Shown here one piece after another: positions 6,222 through 13,516 of a stretch of 17,171 nt of DNA (the stretch's first letter is position 1; each line of letters starts with the position of its first letter). Under the pieces are notes generated by a model. That model worked only from the letters and a program-made list of their open reading frames with translations. It was not told where the DNA came from and searched no databases. Source of the DNA: JBNJEA01 sp051745395 (GTDB taxonomy: Bacteria; Desulfobacterota; Desulfobacteria; Desulfobacterales; Desulfosalsimonadaceae); the NCBI GenBank assembly GCA_051745395.1, contig JBNJEA010000062.1, positions 1 to 17,171 on the forward strand, given 5' to 3'. A program made the position numbers and the translations under genes.

Positions 6222-7697
6222 ATGACAGAAATTGCTTATAAGGCCATTGCCGATCATATCCAGTCCGGCCGGGAAAAGGGGTTTGATCCGATATATTTGG
6301 TCTACGGCGAGGGCTTTCTCATTGACGAGGTTCTGGGTGCCCTGCTCGATGCCCTGCTGCCGGAGGTGCAATCCCGAGACATTTATTTCGAAACCGTGGA
6401 TCCCACCGAAGGCGAGGGCGTCTACGATGCCGTGGAACGGATCAATACCCTGTCGTTTTTTGGCGCCCGAAAGGTGGTGCGCTTAAAAGACCCGGGCCTG
6501 TTTGCCGGCGGTTTCCACCCGACCCGTCACCTGGAAAAGGTCAAATCCGCCTACGAGCAGGGGGATCTCAAAAAGGCGGCCCGCTTGTTTGTGGAGCTGC
6601 TGGGCCGGCGGCAGTGCCAGGCAGAAGACGTGTTGTGCGGCGATGTGGCCGCCACCCTGGGCGTGGATGCCGAAGCGTTTTCCGATATGGGGTGGGTTGC
6701 CGAAATCGCCGCCCATTGCCGGGACGAAGGCCTTTTTCCTACGGGTTCCGCAGATGCCGCCGGTGTGCTGAAAACCGCCATCGAGCACGGTTTTCCCAAA
6801 AACCATCACCTGATCATCACCGCGGATACGGCAGACCGGCGCACCGGGCTTTACAAGGCGATCAGTGCCTGCGGCACGGCCGTCAATTGCACCGTGCCCA
6901 CCGGGGCCCGCAAGGCCGACCGGGACGAGCAGCGGCGGGTGCTGTCCCAGTTGATGGGCAAAACCATGGCCGCCCACGGAAAAACCGCGGACAACAAGGT
7001 TTTTGAACGGGTCTTTGAATTGACCGGCTTTGATCCGCGTGCCTTTGCCGGCAACCTGGAGAAGCTGATTCACTATGTGGGCCAAAGCCCCCGGATCACA
7101 GCGGATGCGGTGGACGCGGTGCTGGACAAAAGCCGCGAGGATCCCATCTATTCCTTTACCGGCGCCATTGCCGAGCGCCGCGCCGACAACGCCTTGTATT
7201 ATCTGGCTTCACTGCTGGCCTCCGGCTATCATGCCATGCAGTTGCTCGCCGCCATGACCAACCAGGTGCGCAAGCTGCTGCTGGTCAAGGATTTTGTCAA
7301 CAGCCGTTTCAATGCCAATACCGGCTGGCAGCCGCGTATGTCCTTTGACGGCTTCAAAAACCGGGTCATGCCGGCCATTGTCGAATATGATACCGCCATG
7401 GCCGAACACGTCCGTGCGCTCAATCAAGGCGAAGCTGCAGGCGGGGAAAAGAAAAAGGGCGGCAAAAAGGCGGGAAAACCGGGCACGGACCTGCTGATTG
7501 CCAAAAATCCAAAAAATCCGTACCCGGTTTATCAGCAGTTTCTGCAATCCGAGCGGTTTTGTGCCCAGACGCTTCAAGACGCCATGATCGCGCTGGCCGA
7601 TGCGGATATGCGGTTGAAAACCACCGGTCAATCCCCCCAGGCCGTGCTCGAGGACCTGGTGTTTCAGATTTGCCGACAAAACCGCACTGCCGAATGA
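6222..7697 (+). CDS. holA: DNA polymerase III subunit delta (enlarged form)
   Basis: HolA is the clamp-loader subunit that opens the beta sliding clamp during DNA replication. The family is recognised from PIYLVYGEGFLIDEVLGALL near residue 23, the strand KVVRLKD at 84-90, HHLIITADTADRRTGLYKAI at 195-214, and the helical C-terminal half with GFDPRAFAGNLEKLI at 269-283. At 491 residues it is well above the usual 330-350. Two insertions explain most of the excess. One of about 85 residues (roughly 95-180) lies inside the N-terminal AAA+-like domain. The other is a Lys/Gly-rich, probably flexible stretch at about 403-432 near the C-terminal collar. The gene is 39 nt downstream of lgt, with array C in the gap. 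The ribosome site is poor (AGGG 11 nt upstream, or AAAAGA 3 nt upstream). Confidence 0.88.
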   Translation: MTEIAYKAIADHIQSGREKGFDPIYLVYGEGFLIDEVLGALLDALLPEVQSRDIYFETVDPTEGEGVYDAVERINTLSFFGARKVVRLKDPGLFAGGFHPTRHLEKVKSAYEQGDLKKAARLFVELLGRRQCQAEDVLCGDVAATLGVDAEAFSDMGWVAEIAAHCRDEGLFPTGSADAAGVLKTAIEHGFPKNHHLIITADTADRRTGLYKAISACGTAVNCTVPTGARKADRDEQRRVLSQLMGKTMAAHGKTADNKVFERVFELTGFDPRAFAGNLEKLIHYVGQSPRITADAVDAVLDKSREDPIYSFTGAIAERRADNALYYLASLLASGYHAMQLLAAMTNQVRKLLLVKDFVNSRFNANTGWQPRMSFDGFKNRVMPAIVEYDTAMAEHVRALNQGEAAGGEKKKGGKKAGKPGTDLLIAKNPKNPYPVYQQFLQSERFCAQTLQDAMIALADADMRLKTTGQSPQAVLEDLVFQICRQNRTAE

Positions 7698-10597
7698 CCG
7701 CCGGTATGTCCTCACCCGAAATGCCCGTTGCTGGCTCGATCAACGAATACGTCGAATCGCTTCGCACATCAAAACGCCTCGGCCACCTGGTGGTCCATCA
7801 CGCGGTCATGGAAAGCCGGGCACCGGTCTATGCAGACGCCGGTTTTGCGGGATCGGAGCCGATGGCCGAGATCTTGCGGGAACTGGGCATCGAGGCGTTA
7901 TACAGCCACCAGCAGGCGGCGATATCGGCTGTTTCCGCCGGCAGAAATGTGGTGGTGGCCACGCCGACATCGAGCGGCAAAACATTGATTTACAACCTGC
8001 CCGTGCTCGAGCAGATCATCCGCGAGCCGGAGACCCGGGCGATGTATCTGTTTCCCTTAAAGGCCCTGGCCCAGGACCAGCTGCGGGCGTTTAACGAAAC
8101 CGCCGGGGCCTGTCGCGGGCACGCCCCCACGGCGGCCATCTATGATGGCGACACGTCTGCCTGGCGGCGGAAAAAAATCCGGGAAAACCCGCCCAACGTG
8201 ATCATGACCAACCCGGAGATGATCCATCTCGGCTTTCTGCCCCATCACGACAAGTGGGCGGCCTTTTTTGCCAACCTCAAGTACGTGGTCGTCGACGAGG
8301 TCCATACCTACAGGGGGGTGCTGGGCTCGCACATGGCCCAGGTCCTGCGGCGGTTTCTGCGGGTGTGCGCCGAATACGGGGCGGCGCCGGTTTTTATCTT
8401 CAGCTCGGCCACCATTGCCAATCCCGCCGAGCTTGCCGAGACCTTAACCGGGCTTACGGTCCATCCCATCACGGCCTCGGGCGCCCCGGAAGGCCGCCGG
8501 CACCTGGTGTTTATCAATCCCGCGGACAGCCCGCCGCATACGGCCATTCAACTGTTAAAGGCCGCTTTGTTCCGCCAGCTGCGCAGCATCGTCTATTGCC
8601 AGTCCCGGAAAATGACAGAGCTGATCGCCATGTGGGCGGGCAGCGGAAAGGGGCCGTTTTCCGAGAAAATCAGTGCCTACCGGGCGGGGTTTTTGCCGGA
8701 GGAACGTCGTGAAATTGAAGGGCAGCTCCTTTCCGGCGAGCTGCTGGCCGTCATTGCCACCAGCGCCCTGGAGCTTGGTATCGATATCGGGGATCTTGAT
8801 TTGTGTCTGCTGGTCGGCTACCCGGGCACCGTGATGGCCACGCGCCAGCGCGGCGGCCGGGTGGGGCGCGCCGGCCGGGATTCGGCGGTGGTGCTAATCG
8901 GCGGCGAAGACGCCCTGGATCAATACATCCTCCGGCACGCAGAGGAGTTTATTCACCGGCCGCCGGAATCGGCCATGGTCAACCCGGACAATCCGGAGAT
9001 TTTGTCCCGGCACTTGGTGTGCGCGGCCGCCGAACACCCCGTTAACGCCGCGGATGCGGCCTATAATCGACCGATGGTCCGCTCCTGTCTCGACGAGCTT
9101 GTCGCAAAAGGCGAACTGCTTTGCAGCGCCGACGGGCAGATGTATTATGCCGCGCGCAAATCCCCCCATCGCCACGTGGAACTGCGGGGTTCAGGCAGCC
9201 GGTTTACCATCATCGACGGGCCGAGCGGGCAGCATCTCGGGGAAGCCGACGGGTTCCGCGCCTTTCGCGAAACCCACCCCGGGGCGATTTACTTACACCA
9301 CGGCCAGACCTATCGGGTGGACAAACTCGATCCCGAAACCCGGACCGTGACCGCCCGTCGGGCCAATCCCCCGTATTATACCCGGGTGCGGGCCAACAAG
9401 GAAACCGAGATTTTAGCCGTTTATGCCGAAAAAACCGTCGGGGCGACCCGCATCTGTTTCGGCCGGCTCAAGGTCACCGACCAGATCACCGGCTACGAAA
9501 AAATGCAGATCCGGGACAAGAAACGCATCAATATCTTACCCCTGGATTTGCCGCCGCAAATATTTGAAACCGAAGGGATCTGGTTTACGATCCCCGCAGC
9601 CATCCAGGCGGAAAGCGAGGCGGCTCAGATGCATTTCATGGGCGGCATCCATGCGGTCGAGCACGCCGCCATCGGAATCTGCCCGCTGTTTGTGTTAAGC
9701 GACCGAAACGACCTGGGCGGGATTTCCATTCCCTTCCACCCGCAGGTGGGCAGTGCCGCCGTTTTTGTATATGATGCCTTTCCCGGCGGCATCGGGCTTT
9801 GCCGCAGCGCCTTTGACAGGGCCGAGGCGCTGCTCGAAGAAACGCTGCACACCATTGCCGCCTGCGAGTGCGAATCCGGTTGTCCGTCGTGCGTCCATTC
9901 GCCGAAATGCGGCTCGGGCAACCGGCCCATCGACAAGTTGTCGGCGGCATTTATCCTCAAACGGCTGACCGCCCGTGACGCCGGTGAAGTCAACCCGTCG
10001 GATGCCGCCGTTTTGACACAGTCCGGGCAAAGCAAACCTTCGACTGTCAAGTCTTCGACGCCGCTGCCGGACTACGGGGTGCTTGATATCGAAACCCGGC
10101 GGTCGGCAGAGGAAGTCGGCGGCTGGCACCGGTCGCATTTGATGGGGGTGAGTTGTGCGGTGCTGTATCTGGCCGGCGCCGATGATTACCGGGTCTATTA
10201 CGACACCGACATTTCCGCGCTGGTGGCGGATATGCAGCGCCTGGAGCTCATCGTGGGGTTTAATATCAAGCGGTTTGATTACGGGGTTTTGGGCGGGTAT
10301 GTCGATTTTTCCCCGGCGGCGCTGCCGACACTCGATATCCTGGAGTCGGTGCATGGCCATCTCGGCTACCGCCTGTCCCTGGATCATCTGGCCCGGGAAA
10401 GCCTGGGCGAGGAAAAAACCGCTGACGGTTTGCAGGCCTTGAAGTGGTGGAAGCAAGGCCGGATCGATGACATCGTGGCCTACTGCAAAAAAGACGTCGC
10501 CATTACAAACAACATCTATTTATACGGTCGTCGCAACGGGTATCTGCTGTTTCGCAACAAGGCCGGCCATCTGGTCCGGCTGCCGGTCAACTGGTGA
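7694..10597 (+). CDS. MrfA/YprA-like DEVH helicase fused to an MrfB/YprB-like DEDD exonuclease domain
   Basis: The 967-residue protein joins two enzymes. Residues 60-480 are a superfamily 2 helicase: ATPTSSGKT (89-97), DEVH (201-204), SAT (238-240), ATSALELGIDIG (355-366) and QRGGRVGRAGR (385-395). Residues 480-760 contain the DUF1998-type region with the Cys cluster 724, 726, 730, 733 and 739, as in YprA/MrfA. After a Ser/Thr/Pro-rich linker (about 770-792), residues 793-950 form an RNase H-fold exonuclease with Asp798, Glu800, Asp862 and Asp934. Tyr930 lies four residues before the last Asp, suggesting a DEDDy subtype. In Bacillus subtilis the separate proteins MrfA and MrfB act together in repair of mitomycin C damage; the same role here is inference. 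The frame is open further upstream, but ATG at 7694 overlaps the holA stop as ATGA, which supports coupling and this start. Confidence 0.85.
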   Translation: MTAGMSSPEMPVAGSINEYVESLRTSKRLGHLVVHHAVMESRAPVYADAGFAGSEPMAEILRELGIEALYSHQQAAISAVSAGRNVVVATPTSSGKTLIYNLPVLEQIIREPETRAMYLFPLKALAQDQLRAFNETAGACRGHAPTAAIYDGDTSAWRRKKIRENPPNVIMTNPEMIHLGFLPHHDKWAAFFANLKYVVVDEVHTYRGVLGSHMAQVLRRFLRVCAEYGAAPVFIFSSATIANPAELAETLTGLTVHPITASGAPEGRRHLVFINPADSPPHTAIQLLKAALFRQLRSIVYCQSRKMTELIAMWAGSGKGPFSEKISAYRAGFLPEERREIEGQLLSGELLAVIATSALELGIDIGDLDLCLLVGYPGTVMATRQRGGRVGRAGRDSAVVLIGGEDALDQYILRHAEEFIHRPPESAMVNPDNPEILSRHLVCAAAEHPVNAADAAYNRPMVRSCLDELVAKGELLCSADGQMYYAARKSPHRHVELRGSGSRFTIIDGPSGQHLGEADGFRAFRETHPGAIYLHHGQTYRVDKLDPETRTVTARRANPPYYTRVRANKETEILAVYAEKTVGATRICFGRLKVTDQITGYEKMQIRDKKRINILPLDLPPQIFETEGIWFTIPAAIQAESEAAQMHFMGGIHAVEHAAIGICPLFVLSDRNDLGGISIPFHPQVGSAAVFVYDAFPGGIGLCRSAFDRAEALLEETLHTIAACECESGCPSCVHSPKCGSGNRPIDKLSAAFILKRLTARDAGEVNPSDAAVLTQSGQSKPSTVKSSTPLPDYGVLDIETRRSAEEVGGWHRSHLMGVSCAVLYLAGADDYRVYYDTDISALVADMQRLELIVGFNIKRFDYGVLGGYVDFSPAALPTLDILESVHGHLGYRLSLDHLARESLGEEKTADGLQALKWWKQGRIDDIVAYCKKDVAITNNIYLYGRRNGYLLFRNKAGHLVRLPVNW

Positions 10598-10663
10598 GGC
10601 GACGGTGTTGTTCCGGATAAATTTCTGATTTTAAAGTGTGTTTTTTTCTTTTGAAAGAGGGGG

Positions 10664-10693
10664 TTGCAAATTGTGGAAAGCCGGTGGTAGAAT
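10664..10693 (+). promoter_or_regulatory. Candidate promoter upstream of the HD-GYP gene
   Basis: TTGCAA (10664-10669, 4 of 6) and TAGAAT (10688-10693, 5 of 6) are separated by 18 bases. If used for the HD-GYP gene it would give a leader of about 415 bases containing the palindrome at 10840-10916. It could instead drive something short that I cannot identify. No better promoter was found closer to 11116. Confidence 0.3.
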
Positions 10694-10839
10694 TTAAATT
10701 CATTTTACGCCAGTAAGTGACGAGTCGCCGACTTATTTTTTTATATGGTTATCCGGAAAAGTCCAGTTATTTGCTCATTTCAAGCAATAAGAATTTTGGA
10801 AAGGTCTGTGAATACCCAAAAAAAGATGTTGCCTCGTCT

Positions 10840-10916
10840 GTCATGCCTGCGGAGGCAGGCATTCAGGGGTTTTCTGTCTGTCTGGAAAACTGGATGCCTG
10901 CCTCCGCAGGCATGAC
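10840..10916. repeat. Long palindromic repeat with perfect 23-bp arms
   Basis: Arms at 10840-10862 and 10894-10916 are exact reverse complements. Pairing continues inward through TCAG/CTGG and TTTTC/GAAAA, leaving a loop around TGTCTGTCTG, so a transcript would fold into one hairpin about 77 nt long. Each arm is also a small hairpin (GCCTGC-GGAG-GCAGGC). The core TCATGCCTGC-GGAGG resembles the inner arms of the element at 972-1161 (TCATTCCCGC-GAAGG), so the two are likely members of one dispersed repeat family. Confidence 0.85.
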
Positions 10917-11020
10917 AACCGGGAGGAACTGCTTTTTAGGGTGGGTTCGGGTTTTACAGAGGCCCGAAATTACTTCCCAAAACCACCACAGGATTATTCC
11001 AGATAACCAAAAAACACGGG

Positions 11021-11037
11021 TTTCGTTTTATACGAAA
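11021..11037. promoter_or_regulatory. Short inverted repeat TTTCGT-TTTAT-ACGAAA, possible operator
   Basis: Six-base perfect arms are separated by five bases, 78 bp upstream of the HD-GYP start. This is the size expected for a dimeric regulator site, but no binding protein can be assigned and the AT-rich surroundings make chance occurrence plausible. Confidence 0.25.
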
Positions 11038-11115
11038 TCATTTCGGATGTTGCCGCAATCGGATGCTGTCGTAAAAAGACGACTTTGCCATTAACAAAAA
11101 AAATGGACCGTTACA

Positions 11116-12654
11116 ATGAAACCGCATCAGGGTCAGCTCAAGGCGGAGTCCGATCCAAGCCGTCCGGCTCCCGGTAAATCGTGGAAAATCATCATCGCAG
11201 ACGATGAGGCCGAGGTGCACAATGTTACCCGGATGGTGCTGAGCGATTATGAGTTTGACGGATATCCGCTTGCGTTTTTAAGCGCCTATTCCGCGGCCGA
11301 AGCCCGTGCGCTGCTTGAAAAGCACCCGGACACCGCCATTATCCTGCTCGACGTGGTGATGGAAACCGATGATGCCGGTTTGCAGCTGGCCCGACAGATC
11401 CGGCGGGAGCTGGAAAACCGATTCGTCCGGATTGTCCTGCGTACCGGCCAGCCGGGAAAGGCGCCGGAAAAAGACGTCATCATCAACTACGACATCAACG
11501 AGTACAAGGAAAAAACCGAGCTGACCGTCCAGAAACTGTTTACCACCATTACCTCGGCGCTGCGTTCCTATCGGGATCTGCGCATCATAGAGAAAAACCG
11601 GGTGGGGCTCGAGCAGATTATCCAGTCATCCGGCAAGCTCTTTGAAATCCAGTCGTTGAAAAGCTTTGCCCAGGGGGTGTTGACCCAGTTGATCTCCATT
11701 CTCCGGCTCGATGAGGATTCCGTTTATGTCAACGCATCGGGCTTCAGCGCCTTAAAGGACAACGGCGATTTCTGGATTCTCGCCGGCACGGGAAAATTCG
11801 AAAATGCGGCGGACGCCCGTCTGGACAGTCGTTTTTCCGAAGATATCTATGCGTATCTAAACCGGGCTTTGACCGAAAAGCGGAGCCTGTTCATCGACGA
11901 TGTCTATGTCGGCTACTTTGCTTCGAACACCGGGGACGAGAATCTGTTGTTTTTGAAAAGCCACCGCAGTCTGAGCAAGCTGGACCGGGATTTGGTCCGG
12001 ATATTTGCCAGCAACGTGGCCGTTGCATTTGACAATATTTATTTAAACCGGGAAATCGTCGAGTCCCACAAGGAACTGCTGCTGACCGTCGGCGAGGTGG
12101 TGGAAAACCGGTCCCGGGAGGTGGGCAGCCATGTCAGGCGGGTGGCCATGTTTTCCTACTTGCTGGCGCTAAAGGCGGGCCTGAGCCGGGACGATGCCGA
12201 GCTGCTTTACCAGGTGGCGCCGATGCATGATGTGGGCAAGGTGGCCATTCCCGACAGCATCCTGTTTAAACCCGGCCGGTTGACCCGGGACGAATTTGAA
12301 AAAATCAAGTCCCATACCAGCATTGGCCATGACATTTTCAAAAATTCCAACCGGCGGATTATGGCCGCCGCCGCTGTTGTCGCCCTGCAGCACCACGAAC
12401 ACTGGGACGGTACCGGCTATCCCAGGGGTTTGAAAGGCGAAGACATCCACATATTCGGCCGGATCCTGGGGCTGGCCGATGTGTTTGATTCTTTGACCCA
12501 CTGGCGCATTTACAAGGAAAAATGGGCGTTACACCAGGTGACCGAACTGTTCCGGTCCCAGCGCGGCTACCGGTTTGATCCGAATCTGGTGGATATTTTT
12601 TTGGCCCATATCAACGAATTTGCTGAAATCAACGAAAAATATGCCGACGAATAA
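11116..12654 (+). CDS. Response regulator with REC, DUF3369 and HD-GYP domains (predicted cyclic-di-GMP phosphodiesterase)
   Basis: The 512-residue cytoplasmic protein begins with a receiver domain (about 23-150) having acidic Asp29-Asp30, phospho-acceptor Asp79, Thr110 and a Lys at 131 or 133. Next comes a DUF3369-like sensory region (about 165-310), which usually accompanies this receiver type. The HD-GYP domain (about 318-500) is intact: His339, HDVGK at 371-375, His400, HHEHWDGTGYPRGL at 426-439, and ADVFD at 454-458. These residues predict hydrolysis of cyclic-di-GMP, so phosphorylation would likely adjust local second-messenger level. No histidine kinase gene is adjacent, so this is an orphan regulator in this window. 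The start has GGA eight bases upstream. It sits alone behind a 518-bp gap and ahead of a TetR gene with its own promoter. Confidence 0.93.
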   Translation: MKPHQGQLKAESDPSRPAPGKSWKIIIADDEAEVHNVTRMVLSDYEFDGYPLAFLSAYSAAEARALLEKHPDTAIILLDVVMETDDAGLQLARQIRRELENRFVRIVLRTGQPGKAPEKDVIINYDINEYKEKTELTVQKLFTTITSALRSYRDLRIIEKNRVGLEQIIQSSGKLFEIQSLKSFAQGVLTQLISILRLDEDSVYVNASGFSALKDNGDFWILAGTGKFENAADARLDSRFSEDIYAYLNRALTEKRSLFIDDVYVGYFASNTGDENLLFLKSHRSLSKLDRDLVRIFASNVAVAFDNIYLNREIVESHKELLLTVGEVVENRSREVGSHVRRVAMFSYLLALKAGLSRDDAELLYQVAPMHDVGKVAIPDSILFKPGRLTRDEFEKIKSHTSIGHDIFKNSNRRIMAAAAVVALQHHEHWDGTGYPRGLKGEDIHIFGRILGLADVFDSLTHWRIYKEKWALHQVTELFRSQRGYRFDPNLVDIFLAHINEFAEINEKYADE

Positions 12655-12737
12655 AATGTGGCAACGGCCTTGAAAAGCAGTCCGGCCGGAGGCGTATGGC
12701 AAGTCAGAAGAAACCGCTAAATGGCAGTCGTTTTGAA

Positions 12738-12767
12738 TTGGCAAAGACAACAAGCGGATTCTACAAT
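12738..12767 (+). promoter_or_regulatory. Candidate promoter of the TetR-family gene
   Basis: TTGGCA (12738-12743, 5 of 6) is followed by 18 bases and TACAAT (12762-12767, 5 of 6). The predicted transcription start is near 12774, giving a leader of about 90 bases. This is one of the better promoter matches in the window. Confidence 0.5.
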
Positions 12768-12774
12768 GCAAAAA

Positions 12775-12789
12775 AACATTGTTTATGTT
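12775..12789. promoter_or_regulatory. Inverted repeat AACAT-TGTTT-ATGTT at the predicted start of the TetR transcript, possible operator
   Basis: Five-base perfect arms with a five-base centre lie exactly where transcription from the promoter at 12738-12767 should begin. TetR-family proteins commonly repress their own gene from such sites. The repeat is short, so the call is tentative. Confidence 0.3.
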
Positions 12790-12864
12790 GCGAAACTATG
12801 GTAAAAACAGCTCAAATCCCTGCGTAACATAGATACTGTTTTTCGATATACTAAGGAGCCCAGC

Positions 12865-13494
12865 ATGACCGACAAATCAACATTCGAACAGTTACGGGAA
12901 GACGAGCGGGAGGTCCGCAAGCAACTGATCATCAAAGCGGCCATGGAGCTGTTCGAGGAAAAATCCTTCCATGAAATCGGGATGCGCGATATCGCGCTGA
13001 AAGCCGGCGTTTCGGCGGCTTCGATTTATCGATATTTTCCGAGCCGCGACGATCTTTTCGTCGAGGCTTTGATCCAGGATATCAACATCATTGAAAAACG
13101 GCTGCAGCAGCGTCTTGAAAACGGCAGCAATATCGAAGAACTCGCCATCGCGGTAGTCGATTACTTAATCGACAACGAAGCGACGTTTCAGATGATGGTG
13201 CATTTTATGATACGGGGGGAATTAAATCCTCAGGCGCTGAAAAAATTCAACAGTGTCCAGCGGTATTTTTTAAACATGTTCGAAAACGTGGTCAAGCAAA
13301 CCGAGGGCTCCAAGCAATTGCGATTAAACGCCCAGGCTTTTTTCGCCTCGCTGGCCGGGGTGGTGCTGACCTTTCGAAACTATCCGGGCCGCACCGCCGA
13401 GGAAAAGCGCAAATCCGTTCACAAGCTGGCCCTGATGATCATGCGCCAGGGCGCGTTAGATGACGTGGAGGCAACGGCGTCGCTGTCTTCATAA
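12865..13494 (+). CDS. TetR/AcrR-family transcriptional regulator
   Basis: The 209-residue protein has a typical TetR N-terminal DNA-binding domain: helices from about residue 18, the helix-turn-helix at about 37-56 (MRDIALKAGVSAASIYRYF), then a helical ligand-binding and dimerisation region to about 195. The ligand cannot be predicted from sequence. The start is well supported by AAGGAG (12853-12858) six bases upstream. No efflux pump or enzyme gene accompanies it: the upstream neighbour is the HD-GYP regulator 210 bp away and the downstream neighbour converges. Its targets are therefore either itself, the HD-GYP gene, or genes elsewhere. The family call is confident. Confidence 0.93.
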   Translation: MTDKSTFEQLREDEREVRKQLIIKAAMELFEEKSFHEIGMRDIALKAGVSAASIYRYFPSRDDLFVEALIQDINIIEKRLQQRLENGSNIEELAIAVVDYLIDNEATFQMMVHFMIRGELNPQALKKFNSVQRYFLNMFENVVKQTEGSKQLRLNAQAFFASLAGVVLTFRNYPGRTAEEKRKSVHKLALMIMRQGALDDVEATASLSS

Positions 13495-13516
13495 CGTTCG
13501 GGTTAGTAAACGGTTT

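Larger units (their letters stand above)
10598..11115. other. 518-bp gene-free region between the helicase and HD-GYP genes
   Basis: This region is visibly more AT-rich than its neighbours. It holds a possible promoter (10664-10693), a long palindromic repeat (10840-10916), a small hairpin TTCGGG/CCCGAA (10946-10951 and 10963-10968), and the inverted repeat TTTCGT-TTTAT-ACGAAA (11021-11037). No credible protein gene, tRNA or clear Rho-independent terminator was seen. An open frame from 10717 to 11094 mostly translates the palindromic repeat and is not accepted. Confidence 0.6.

Noticed and set aside
10598..10660. Rho-independent terminator after the helicase fusion
   Set aside because: There is a T-run at about 10641-10650, but no GC-rich stem directly precedes it.
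10711..10745. Terminator-like AAGT...ACTT stem before a T-run
   Set aside because: Only four or five outer pairs form and the interior does not pair well, so the structure is too weak to call.
10946..10968. Hairpin TTCGGG/CCCGAA as a terminator or riboswitch element
   Set aside because: A six-pair stem without a T-tail or a recognisable riboswitch core is not enough; no GEMM-type cyclic-di-GMP riboswitch motif was seen.
10717..11094. 125-codon plus-strand open frame starting with GTG
   Set aside because: Its middle translates the palindromic repeat into MPAEAGIQ and MPASAGMT, a well-known artefact of such repeats. It has no ribosome site and no family resemblance.
12661..12700. Palindrome TCCGGCCGGA and CGGCC/GGCCG stem as a terminator of the HD-GYP gene
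   Set aside because: No T-run follows, and short GC palindromes are common in this composition.
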